Shown here in pieces: positions 1-5,326 of a DNA stretch of 13,800 bases. The stretch spans positions 1 through 13,800 of the forward strand of contig CADBMK010000085.1 in assembly GCA_902795785.1 (NCBI GenBank). Reading direction: 5' to 3'. The translations under genes and the position numbers were made by a program. Under the pieces are notes generated by a model. That model saw only the letters and a program-made list of their open reading frames with translations, ran no database searches and had not been told where the DNA came from. Every line of letters starts with the position of its first letter. The stretch's first letter is position 1. This DNA comes from an uncultured Bacteroidia bacterium. Lineage in GTDB: Bacteria > Bacteroidota > Bacteroidia > Bacteroidales > UBA932.

Positions 1-1
1 A

Positions 2-178
2 ACAGAGTTAGATGCATCTATTGGTATGCTTGCATCAAAGGCAGGACAACTGGGAAAGAAAGCCAAGGAAGTGGCTGGAGCAGATGAGTTAAAGACTCGT
101 ATTCGTCAACTTGACCATGCGAATAGAGTTGCAAGAGGTAACCCAAGGCCGTCGAGAATTACCGAATCCGGACGGTGA
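2..178 (+). CDS. 3' end of an unidentified gene, possibly an RHS/polymorphic toxin
   Basis: This frame is open from the left edge and stops with TGA at 176-178, giving the last 58 residues of a protein whose start lies outside the window. The visible part begins with a helical Ala/Lys/Gly-rich stretch (ASIGMLASKAGQLGKKAKEV) and ends in an Arg/Asn/Pro-rich basic segment. There is no recognisable catalytic motif. The context suggests it could be the variable C-terminal tip of an RHS or other polymorphic toxin: AT-rich surroundings, a membrane-anchored small protein downstream and an RHS core fragment at 928-1122. That is inference. The frame overlaps the open frame at 117-449, which continues in another phase, so a frameshift joining the two is possible: both frames are open together between 93 and 178. 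A long polymorphic protein ending here normally is the alternative. Confidence 0.4.
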   Translation, partial: TELDASIGMLASKAGQLGKKAKEVAGADELKTRIRQLDHANRVARGNPRPSRITESGR

Positions 179-449
179 TATACGAAATGCGCATCTGAAT
201 ATCAATTCGTGTAAGTCAAATAGTAGAACCCAATACGAATTAAAAGGTAGTCAGCAAACACTAATGGAATCGTTTTTTAAAACTTTTAATTTTCATTCTG
301 TGCGTGGAACGTCATTTGGCGTCAGCTATGATCGTTTTACAAGGAAACCATTCCCTGGACATTCGTGGATGAAAGGGACATGGGACTATATGATTAGACC
401 AAAGGAGTATAATAGAAAATACCCTGGGGTAGGAATGCCTCCAAAATAA
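117..449 (+). CDS. Hypothetical protein or frameshifted toxin-tip continuation
   Basis: An open frame of 110 codons starts at ATG 117 and ends with TAA at 447-449. It has no signal peptide or membrane segment. It is rich in aromatic and basic residues, especially in its second half (HSWMKGTWDYMI, then a C-terminus ending PGVGMPPK), as in many small toxin domains, but I do not recognise the family. The frame is open from 93, right after an in-frame TAA at 90-92, so it overlaps the preceding coding frame by up to 86 bases. This is unusual for two separate genes and fits a broken fusion in which this is the C-terminal domain of the upstream protein. The next gene starts 8 bases after the stop, which suggests co-transcription, as in toxin-immunity pairs. 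Whether translation starts independently at 117 is uncertain. Confidence 0.4.
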   Translation: MRIELQEVTQGRRELPNPDGDIRNAHLNINSCKSNSRTQYELKGSQQTLMESFFKTFNFHSVRGTSFGVSYDRFTRKPFPGHSWMKGTWDYMIRPKEYNRKYPGVGMPPK

Positions 450-457
450 TCTATGTT

Positions 458-949
458 ATGAAAAATACAGTAATACGTCTTGTAATTATTCTAAGCGTTG
501 TTTCCTTTTTCCCTTTGGGATACTTGTATTATTACTATCCGAGAACAGTAAAATATGAACTCGCCTTTGAAATCAATAAACCGGATTCCACATTTGATCG
601 GTCATATTTCATAGGCTTTGATTATGTTGAAAACAAAGATTGGTTAATGTATTATTTAATTGAGTCCTTAAATAAATCATCGTCACCTAATCATCTTCTC
701 AAAGGCTACGATAATGTCTTTTTGGAAGATTTGGCAAGTAAAATGGATTTTGATAGATATGACTTTATAGTCACTTACCAAAAAAGATTAGTAAAACTAC
801 AACATTCTCCGTATCTAACTAGAGAAAAAGATGGGCTTTACTTTGATGATCTAACACCTTTAATCCCAACTTGGGACACAGTGAAAACTGATAAAAACTA
901 TATATACAGAATAAAGAAAAACAAACGCTTCAGAGCCCCTGGGCCATAA
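458..949 (+). CDS. Membrane-anchored hypothetical protein, candidate immunity protein
   Basis: A 163-residue protein starting at ATG 458, 8 bases after the previous stop. Residues 6-26 form one hydrophobic segment (VIRLVIILSVVSFFPLGYLY) preceded by Lys and Arg, so the N-terminus should be cytoplasmic and the remaining 135 residues should face the periplasm. There is no lipobox Cys. The soluble part is rich in Tyr, Asp and Lys with no recognised motif. Base composition is clearly more AT-rich than the housekeeping genes to the right, which suggests horizontal acquisition. Its place directly behind a possible toxin tip and before an RHS remnant makes an immunity role plausible, against a toxin acting at or outside the inner membrane. 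This is inferred from context only. The last few codons run into the RHS-derived fragment in a different frame, so the C-terminus may be native or may have been created at a recombination junction. Confidence 0.55.
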   Translation: MKNTVIRLVIILSVVSFFPLGYLYYYYPRTVKYELAFEINKPDSTFDRSYFIGFDYVENKDWLMYYLIESLNKSSSPNHLLKGYDNVFLEDLASKMDFDRYDFIVTYQKRLVKLQHSPYLTREKDGLYFDDLTPLIPTWDTVKTDKNYIYRIKKNKRFRAPGP

Positions 950-1122
950 CACTGCTCTCGGAAACCCTCCTCTGTGCTGAGACGTCAGACAGTCATGCCG
1001 CCATCATTGCGGATGGAACGCAATCAACAGGAAAAGCGTATCTTTACGTCACTGACCACCTTTCAAGCGTCAGGGCAATAGTGGACATTGACGGCAACGT
1101 TATGGAACGTAAAGGGTTATAA
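928..1122 (+). pseudogene. Truncated RHS-repeat core fragment
   Basis: In the frame ending with TAA at 1120-1122 the translation contains YLYVTDHLSSVRAIVDIDGN. This matches the hallmark RHS core pattern of a Tyr-rich strand, DHLGSVRAVVD, a turn and then G-x-V. In intact RHS proteins this motif is followed by a Tyr-Pro-Phe-Gly segment and a long variable C-terminal domain. Here the frame ends four residues after VMER. There is no start codon with a credible upstream leader: the frame opens at 895 behind a stop and overlaps the end of the 458-949 gene. It is therefore read as a remnant of RHS core rather than a gene. Such leftover core segments are known beside RHS loci, where C-terminal tips and immunity genes are exchanged by recombination in the conserved core. 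The exact left border of homology cannot be fixed by eye. Confidence 0.65.
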
Positions 1123-1126
1123 ATAA

Positions 1127-1166
1127 TATAGCCTCGAAAGTATTGTGTGTTACTTTCGAGGCTATA
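1127..1166. terminator. Perfect 16-bp hairpin between convergent units
   Basis: The arms at 1127-1142 and 1151-1166 are perfectly complementary over 16 bp (TATAGCCTCGAAAGTA), with an 8-base loop. The hairpin starts 4 bases after the stop of the RHS remnant on the plus strand and lies 25 bases beyond the pnp stop on the minus strand. Read from the minus strand the stem is followed by TTATTTATAA, a moderately U-rich tract. Read from the plus strand the following bases are less U-rich. It most likely ends pnp transcription and may act in both directions. Confidence 0.75.
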
Positions 1167-1191
1167 CTGTTAGTATTCTTTAGTATTCGGA

Positions 1192-3546
1192 CTAGAATAC
1201 GTCTGGTTCCGGTTTCTGCTCCTGTGCAGCCTCCTCAGCGCTCTGCTCAGCAGGACGGCGGAAGTCGCGGCGTGGACGGTCGTCACGGCGGTCACCTCTG
1301 CGGTCATCGCGGCGTGGTCCCCTGCGGTCATCGCGGCGGTCACCTCTGCGGTCGTCACGACGGTCTCCGCGCTCAGGCCTTGGCCTGCGCTCTGGCTCTA
1401 CGTAGCCTTCAGGCTTCTCGGTGAGGGCTCTCATAGAGAGTCTCATCTTGCCGGTCTTGGCGTCGATTTCAAGAAGCTTGACATCAATCTCGTCGCCGAC
1501 CTTGAGGACATCCTCAACCTTTTCTGTCTTCTCCCATGCAATCTCTGATACGTGGAGGAGACCTTCCTTACCAGGGAGGATCTCGACGAATGCGCCGAAC
1601 TCGAGGATTGAAACTACCTTTCCGTGATATACCTTGCCAGGCTCCGGTACGGTGGTGATACCCTCGATCCAAGCCTTGGCCTTCTTCATTGCCTCAGCGT
1701 CGTTTGTGGCAATATCAACTACACCCACAGTGCCTTCACCTGCCGGGTTAGGCTCCTCTGTGATGGTGATGGTAGCACCGGTTTCCTTCTGAATCTTCTG
1801 GATGTTCTCGCCGCCCTTTCCGATGATGGCGCCGATGAATTCAGATGCAACAACGAGCTGCTCGATGCGAGGAACGAATGGCTTGTAGTCCTCACGAGGC
1901 TCTGCGATTGTCTTGAGCATCTCTCCCATGATGTGGATACGGCCCTGACGTGCCTGCTCGAGTGCCTTTGCGAGCACGTCGTAGCTGAGGCCGTTGACCT
2001 TGATATCCATCTGGGTTGCTGTGATACCGTCCTTTGTACCTGTTACCTTGAAGTCCATGTCTCCGAGGTGGTCCTCGTCACCGAGGATATCGGTAAGGAT
2101 TGCGTAACGGTCGTTAGGACGCTCCTCGTCTGTGATAAGTCCCATTGCAACACCGGCAACAGGCTTCTTGATCTTCACACCTGCATCCATGAGCGCGAGA
2201 CAGCCTCCGCAGACTGATGCCATTGATGAAGAACCGTTAGACTCAAGGATATCTGAAACTACGCGGATTGCGTATGGATTCTCTGGAGCGAGTGGAACTA
2301 CTGGCTTGAGGGCGCGGAGTGCGAGGTTTCCGTGGCCGATTTCACGACGGCCTACACCTCTCTGGCTCTTTGCCTCGCCGGTAGCGAATGGAGGGAAGTT
2401 GTAGTGAAGGACAAACTGCTGGTCATCCTGGATGAGAACCTCGTCAGTCTCCTTCATATCCATCTTGGTTCCGAGGGTAACGGTGGCAAGTGACTGTGTT
2501 TCACCACGGGTGAAGATTGCTGAACCGTGTGCGCAAGGGAGGTAGTTAACCTCACACCAGATAGGACGAACCTCGTTTGTCTTACGTCCGTCAAGACGGA
2601 TTCCCTCGTCGAGGATGAGGTTTCTCATGGCCTCTTTCTCCTCGTTATGATAGTAGCGCTCAACCATGGCAGCCTTAGCCTCCTGATCCTCCTCTGAGAG
2701 GGTTGCAAGGAAGTCGGCCTTGATCTGGTTGAAGCCGTCCTCACGCTCGTGCTTTGGCTTTGCAGCCTTGGCGAGCTCGTAGCACTTATTGTAGCAGAAC
2801 TCGTGAACTGCCTTCTTGAGGTCCTCGTCCTCCTCGTCGTGAGGATAGTCTCTCTTGACGTCGTTGCCGAGTTCCTTGATGAGTTCCTTCTGAACGCGGC
2901 AGTGCTTCTTGATCTCTTCGTGAGCAAACTTGATGGCGCCGAGCATTACATCCTCGCTTACCTCGTTCATCTCACCTTCAACCATCATGATGTTCTCTTC
3001 GGTTGCGGCTACCATAAGCTCGAGGTCAGCCCTCTTCATGTCTGTGAAGCTTGGGTTGATTACGTATTCACCGTCGATGCGGCATACGCGGACTTCTGAG
3101 ATAGGACCCTCGAAAGGAAGGTCTGATGTAGCAAGGGCACATGATGCTGCGAGACCTGCGAGAGCGTCCGGCTGGGTGTCCTTGTCTGCTGAAATAAGAG
3201 TTACGTTTACAAATACTTCAAGGTGGAAATCTGAAGGCCAGAGAGGTCTGATAGGACGGTCGATAAGACGTGAGATGAGGATCTCATAGTCGCTTGACTT
3301 GCCTTCTCTCTTCATGAATCCTCCAGGGAAACGTCCTGCTGCGTAGAACTTTTCCTTGTAGTCAACGGTAAGTGGCATGAAATCCGTGCCTTCCTTTACC
3401 TCTTTTGCTGCGCAGACTGTGGCGAGGAGCATTGTGCCTCCCATCTTGATCACTGCGGATCCGTCTGCCTGCTTTGCGAGCTTGCCTGTTTCAATCTCAA
3501 TGACTCTTCCGTCTGCGAGCTCGATCTTCTTGTTAATGATATTCAT
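1192..3546 (-). CDS. pnp: Polyribonucleotide nucleotidyltransferase (PNPase)
   Basis: A 784-residue cytoplasmic enzyme that degrades RNA 3' to 5' by phosphorolysis, releasing nucleoside diphosphates, and can add tails in reverse. The order is a first RNase PH-like domain (about 12-145), a helical linker, a second RNase PH-like domain (about 315-545), a KH domain (561-620, with GAIIGKGGENIQKIQ) and an S1 domain (636-706, ending KTGKMRLSMR). The catalytic core shows SNGSSSMA at 436-443 for phosphate binding and GDMDFKVTGT at 495-504 with metal-binding Asp. The start at 3546 gives the usual short N-terminus MNIINKKIEL and follows an A-rich leader. Unusual is the tail after S1 (about 718-765), made of repeated DRRDDRRG-like units, followed by an acidic Ala/Glu/Gln end. 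It sits downstream of rpsO, the common bacterial order, with a terminator and a possible own promoter in between. Confidence 0.98.
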   Translation of the reverse strand: MNIINKKIELADGRVIEIETGKLAKQADGSAVIKMGGTMLLATVCAAKEVKEGTDFMPLTVDYKEKFYAAGRFPGGFMKREGKSSDYEILISRLIDRPIRPLWPSDFHLEVFVNVTLISADKDTQPDALAGLAASCALATSDLPFEGPISEVRVCRIDGEYVINPSFTDMKRADLELMVAATEENIMMVEGEMNEVSEDVMLGAIKFAHEEIKKHCRVQKELIKELGNDVKRDYPHDEEDEDLKKAVHEFCYNKCYELAKAAKPKHEREDGFNQIKADFLATLSEEDQEAKAAMVERYYHNEEKEAMRNLILDEGIRLDGRKTNEVRPIWCEVNYLPCAHGSAIFTRGETQSLATVTLGTKMDMKETDEVLIQDDQQFVLHYNFPPFATGEAKSQRGVGRREIGHGNLALRALKPVVPLAPENPYAIRVVSDILESNGSSSMASVCGGCLALMDAGVKIKKPVAGVAMGLITDEERPNDRYAILTDILGDEDHLGDMDFKVTGTKDGITATQMDIKVNGLSYDVLAKALEQARQGRIHIMGEMLKTIAEPREDYKPFVPRIEQLVVASEFIGAIIGKGGENIQKIQKETGATITITEEPNPAGEGTVGVVDIATNDAEAMKKAKAWIEGITTVPEPGKVYHGKVVSILEFGAFVEILPGKEGLLHVSEIAWEKTEKVEDVLKVGDEIDVKLLEIDAKTGKMRLSMRALTEKPEGYVEPERRPRPERGDRRDDRRGDRRDDRRGPRRDDRRGDRRDDRPRRDFRRPAEQSAEEAAQEQKPEPDVF
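1252..1389 (-). repeat. Arg/Asp-rich tandem repeat encoding the PNPase tail
   Basis: This stretch of pnp encodes residues 720-765. It contains about four imperfect 24-base units, each coding for DRRDDRRG, PRRDDRRG or a variant. Codon choice differs between copies, which suggests the protein pattern is retained by selection and the repeat is not only very recent DNA slippage. In other proteins Arg-rich RGD/RGG-like tails often bind RNA or mediate protein contacts, and the alternating charges could also self-associate. The role here is inferred. Confidence 0.85.
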
Positions 3547-3567
3547 TGTTTTTTCTTTGCCGTCCGC

Positions 3568-3582
3568 CTCACCCGATGTGAG
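3568..3582 (-). promoter_or_regulatory. Small hairpin in the pnp leader
   Basis: Read on the minus strand, CTCAC and GTGAG form a 5-bp stem with a 5-base loop, 21 bases before the pnp start codon. If the candidate promoter at 3605-3612 is used, the hairpin lies within a leader of about 50 bases. In Escherichia coli pnp is autoregulated through its structured leader. Whether this hairpin has a comparable role in this lineage is unknown. Confidence 0.3.
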
Positions 3583-3604
3583 TTTGTTAATACTAATCCA
3601 TCCT

Positions 3605-3612
3605 CAAAATTA
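3605..3612 (-). promoter_or_regulatory. Candidate -7 box of a pnp promoter
   Basis: On the minus strand the bases read TAATTTTG, an exact match to the Bacteroidetes -7 consensus TAnnTTTG. A transcript would start near 3598, about 50 bases before the pnp start. No good TTTG box is seen 19-21 bases upstream, so the match is incomplete. It is plausible because a strong terminator lies between rpsO and this site. Confidence 0.45.
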
Positions 3613-3667
3613 TGTGGAACCCTGACCGCTGCGGACTGCTTTGTTAGCGGCCGGGCATTGAATTTTC

Positions 3668-3702
3668 AAAAAAAGGGCCCGGTCCAATTTTGAGCCGACC
3701 CC
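3668..3702 (-). terminator. Intrinsic terminator downstream of rpsO
   Basis: On the minus strand, 14 bases after the rpsO stop, GGGGTCGGCTC and GGACCGGGCCC form an 11-position stem with two mismatches and two G-U pairs around an AAAATT loop. A run of seven T follows directly. A stem followed by a T run is the standard intrinsic terminator. It implies that much rpsO transcription stops before pnp. Confidence 0.75.
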
Positions 3703-3716
3703 TCTGTTCCTATCGC

Positions 3717-3992
3717 TTATCGACGGAGACCAAGCTCCTTGACGATATTTCTGTACCTCTCGATATCAGTCTTCTGGAGGTAATCCAGAATCTGACGTCT
3801 TTTACCTACGAGACGGAGAAGAGAACGACGTGTAACGTTGTCCTTCTTGTTCTTCTTTACGTGCTCTGTAAGGTGAGCGATACGGTAGGAAAATAAAGCT
3901 ACTTGACTCTCTGGAGAGCCGGTGTCTGTATTAGACTTTCCGTACTTCGCGAAAATCTCCTGCTTTTTGTCTGCCTGTAAATATTCAGCCAT
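3717..3992 (-). CDS. rpsO: 30S ribosomal protein S15
   Basis: A 91-residue primary rRNA-binding protein of the small subunit that binds 16S rRNA and helps assemble the platform. The sequence is typical: MAEYLQADKKQEIFAKYG, then NTDTGSPESQVALFSYRIAH with the conserved TGSPE-Q motif, then HVKKNKKD and a C-terminus ending VKELGLRR. The start at 3992 is chosen because MAEYL gives the usual family length. An upstream in-frame extension to 4073 would add 27 residues that look non-coding and would run across the promoter. The gene has a well-formed promoter at 4061-4091 and a terminator 14 bases after its stop, so it can be expressed as a single-gene transcript, with pnp following on the same strand. 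The leader of about 60 bases may carry autoregulation by S15, as in several other bacteria. Confidence 0.97.
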   Translation of the reverse strand: MAEYLQADKKQEIFAKYGKSNTDTGSPESQVALFSYRIAHLTEHVKKNKKDNVTRRSLLRLVGKRRQILDYLQKTDIERYRNIVKELGLRR

Positions 3993-4036
3993 AATACAAA
4001 AAACTAAAGGTTTAAAAATTAATGTAATAAAGGTGC

Positions 4037-4051
4037 CTCCCGATAGGGGAA
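4037..4051 (-). promoter_or_regulatory. Hairpin at the 5' end of the rpsO leader
   Basis: On the minus strand TTCCC and GGGAG pair to form a 5-bp stem including one G-U pair, with loop CTATC, starting a few bases after the predicted transcription start. S15 represses its own translation through leader structures in several phyla, and the structures differ between lineages. This hairpin is a candidate part of such a site, but nothing in the sequence proves binding. Confidence 0.3.
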
Positions 4052-4060
4052 ATAAGCTCG

Positions 4061-4091
4061 CAAATGTAACCATAATTTTCGGAAAATCAAA
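4061..4091 (-). promoter_or_regulatory. rpsO promoter of Bacteroidetes sigma-ABfr type
   Basis: On the minus strand TTTG (4088-4091) and TACATTTG (4061-4068) are separated by 19 bases. This matches the described Bacteroidetes consensus of TTTG, 19-21 bases, TAnnTTTG. Transcription would start near 4054, giving an rpsO leader of about 60 bases. It is the best promoter match I found in the window, and it lies back to back with the plus-strand box at 4117-4124. Confidence 0.8.
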
Positions 4092-4116
4092 TCTTTCCGA
4101 GGAAATACCGTTTGCT

Positions 4117-4124
4117 TATCTTTG
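4117..4124 (+). promoter_or_regulatory. Candidate -7 box for the metallopeptidase gene
   Basis: TATCTTTG matches TAnnTTTG. A start near 4131 would leave a leader of only about 7 bases before ATG 4138, so the message would be nearly leaderless. The -33 region around 4093-4097 (CTTTC) is only a weak match. The site is divergent from the rpsO promoter. Confidence 0.5.
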
Positions 4125-4137
4125 TACCGTGGCAGGT

Positions 4138-4770
4138 ATGAAAACATATGTGGACGAGAGTCTTGGCGAGGTGACCTTCAGAAAGGTCATCCGCTGCAGA
4201 AGCATTTCAATTAGAGTCCGTCCTGACAGGCACGGGGGAGCGAAGGTTTCGGTAACCCTCCCTTTTTTCACGAGTTATGCGCGTGCCCTTGATTTTTTCC
4301 TGAGCAGGCGTGAAGACGTTGTCCTCGCCGCCGGCAGGTATTCCAATCCGGAAGTGGATGACGGGTACATAGAGGACCTTAGGCGCCGCGCCAGGGAATA
4401 TCTTCCTGAAAGAACGCGGAGTCTGGCAATGAGGTACGGCTTCACGGAGCTGAACAGGGTCTGCGTCAAGCATAATCTGAGCAACTGGGGCAGCTGCTCC
4501 CGTCTGCACAACGTGAATCTCAACCTTAATCTGATGCGTCTGCCATATCCGGTGGCGGATTATGTCATCCTCCATGAACTCTGTCATCTCAGACATATGA
4601 ATCACGGCCCGGAGTTTCACGCCCTTCTGGAAGACCTGTGCCGGGACAATATGGAACGCATTGCAAGGGAGGATCCGTCTGCACTTGCCTTCCCGCTCGG
4701 GAAGAGCCGCAGCCGCTATCCAGTTTCAGGAATGCTATCTGCTTTCCTGAAGAAAGAAAAATTGATATAA
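4138..4770 (+). CDS. YgjP-type zinc metallopeptidase (DUF45/SprT-like fold)
   Basis: A 210-residue protein without signal peptide. Residues 12-45 carry the N-terminal beta region typical of the family (RCRSISIRVRPD). NWGSCS at 116-121 matches the conserved W-GSC motif. HELCH at 146-150 with H156 in NHGPEFH forms the zinc site H-E-x-x-H plus a third His. YgjP-family proteins are predicted cytoplasmic metallopeptidases. Their substrates are poorly known, and the Escherichia coli gene has been linked to restriction-modification neighbourhoods in some genomes. The start at 4138 is chosen because the family domain begins just after it. The longer in-frame extension back to 3922 runs antisense through the rpsO promoter and start and has no family similarity. 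rpiB follows 51 bases downstream on the same strand but has its own promoter-like box. The C-terminus (about 175-210) is a basic tail without a recognised motif. Confidence 0.9.
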   Translation: MKTYVDESLGEVTFRKVIRCRSISIRVRPDRHGGAKVSVTLPFFTSYARALDFFLSRREDVVLAAGRYSNPEVDDGYIEDLRRRAREYLPERTRSLAMRYGFTELNRVCVKHNLSNWGSCSRLHNVNLNLNLMRLPYPVADYVILHELCHLRHMNHGPEFHALLEDLCRDNMERIAREDPSALAFPLGKSRSRYPVSGMLSAFLKKEKLI

Positions 4771-4786
4771 GTTGTCTTTTTTACAG

Positions 4787-4794
4787 TAACTTTG
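4787..4794 (+). promoter_or_regulatory. Candidate -7 box of the rpiB promoter
   Basis: TAACTTTG matches TAnnTTTG. Transcription would begin around 4801, giving an A-rich leader of about 20 bases before ATG 4822. An ATTG at 4761-4764 is the nearest -33-like element, with a 22-base gap, slightly longer than usual. Confidence 0.55.
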
Positions 4795-4821
4795 CAGAAT
4801 CAAACTAAAAACTCTATCAAG

Positions 4822-5256
4822 ATGAAAATTGGACTGGCAGGCGATCATGCCGCATTCGAGTACAAGGGAAAACTGATTAAGTACCTTGCCAAACAGGGAA
4901 TCGAGACTGTGGATTTCGGTGCATATTCAGAGGAAAGCTGTGATTATGCTGATTTTGCCCATCCTCTTGCTGAAGCGCTCGAGAAAGGGGAAATCGATCT
5001 TGGAATTGCCATCTGCGGCACTGGCAACGGAATGGCCATAACTCTCAACAAGCATCAGGGCGTGCGTGCGGGCCTTGCGTGGGGAACTGAAATCGCACGT
5101 CTCGTCAAGGCTCATAACAATGCCAACGTCCTTGTAATGCCGGCCCGTTTCATCTCTTACAGGATGGCGCTTTCCTGCGTGAAGACCTGGCTTGCGACAT
5201 CTTTCGAGGGCGGCCGCCACGAAAGACGTATCGCAAAGATTCCTATTCAGAAATAA
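4822..5256 (+). CDS. rpiB: Ribose-5-phosphate isomerase B
   Basis: A 144-residue cytoplasmic enzyme that interconverts ribose 5-phosphate and ribulose 5-phosphate in the non-oxidative pentose phosphate pathway. Members of the wider RpiB/LacAB family act on other sugar phosphates. The N-terminus MKIGLAGDHAAFEYK carries the substrate-binding GDHA motif. CGTGNG at 65-70 holds the expected catalytic Cys65 and the anion-hole loop. H98 in AHNNANV and the GGRHERR segment near 131 match phosphate-binding positions of RpiB. The start at 4822 is preferred over an upstream TTG at 4792, because that TTG lies inside the predicted promoter box and family members begin close to this Met. The length is normal. 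It is convergent with the lipoprotein gene and separated from it by a hairpin at 5281-5306. Confidence 0.95.
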   Translation: MKIGLAGDHAAFEYKGKLIKYLAKQGIETVDFGAYSEESCDYADFAHPLAEALEKGEIDLGIAICGTGNGMAITLNKHQGVRAGLAWGTEIARLVKAHNNANVLVMPARFISYRMALSCVKTWLATSFEGGRHERRIAKIPIQK

Positions 5257-5280
5257 TTTTTTTCTTTTATTATAAACAAA

Positions 5281-5306
5281 CAGCCCGGCGGTTTCCCGTC
5301 GGGCTG
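5281..5306. terminator. Hairpin between rpiB and the lipoprotein gene
   Basis: CAGCCCGGCGG and CCGTCGGGCTG form an 11-bp GC-rich stem with one G-U pair and a 4-base TTTC loop. It lies 24 bases after the rpiB stop and 20 bases beyond the lipoprotein stop. On the minus strand the stem is followed by TTTGTTTATAATAAAAG, a better U-rich tract than the TCCTGTTATT on the plus strand. It probably serves both convergent genes. Confidence 0.8.
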
Positions 5307-5326
5307 TCCTGTTATTGCAATGGCCG

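Noticed and set aside
1170..1188. Direct repeat TTAGTATTC at 1170-1178 and 1180-1188 beside the pnp stop, considered as an attachment or target-site duplication.
   Set aside because: It is only 9 bases, the copies are nearly adjacent, and there is no integrase or element between them.
1252..1389. GC-rich tandem repeats that could suggest a mobile-element end or structured RNA, with a 93-codon plus-strand frame over them.
   Set aside because: They lie in the pnp reading frame and are explained by the Arg/Asp tail. The plus-strand frame is a by-product.
1624..2217. A 197-codon open frame on the plus strand inside pnp, and similar long frames at 2749-3289.
   Set aside because: They are antisense to a fully convincing PNPase, and their Cys/Leu-rich content is what the complement of this gene's codon usage produces.
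3993..4073. N-terminal extension of rpsO by 27 codons.
   Set aside because: S15 proteins begin at the internal Met, and the extension crosses the promoter boxes.
3922..4137. N-terminal extension of the metallopeptidase frame by 72 codons.
   Set aside because: It runs antisense through the rpsO start and promoter and adds residues unlike the family.
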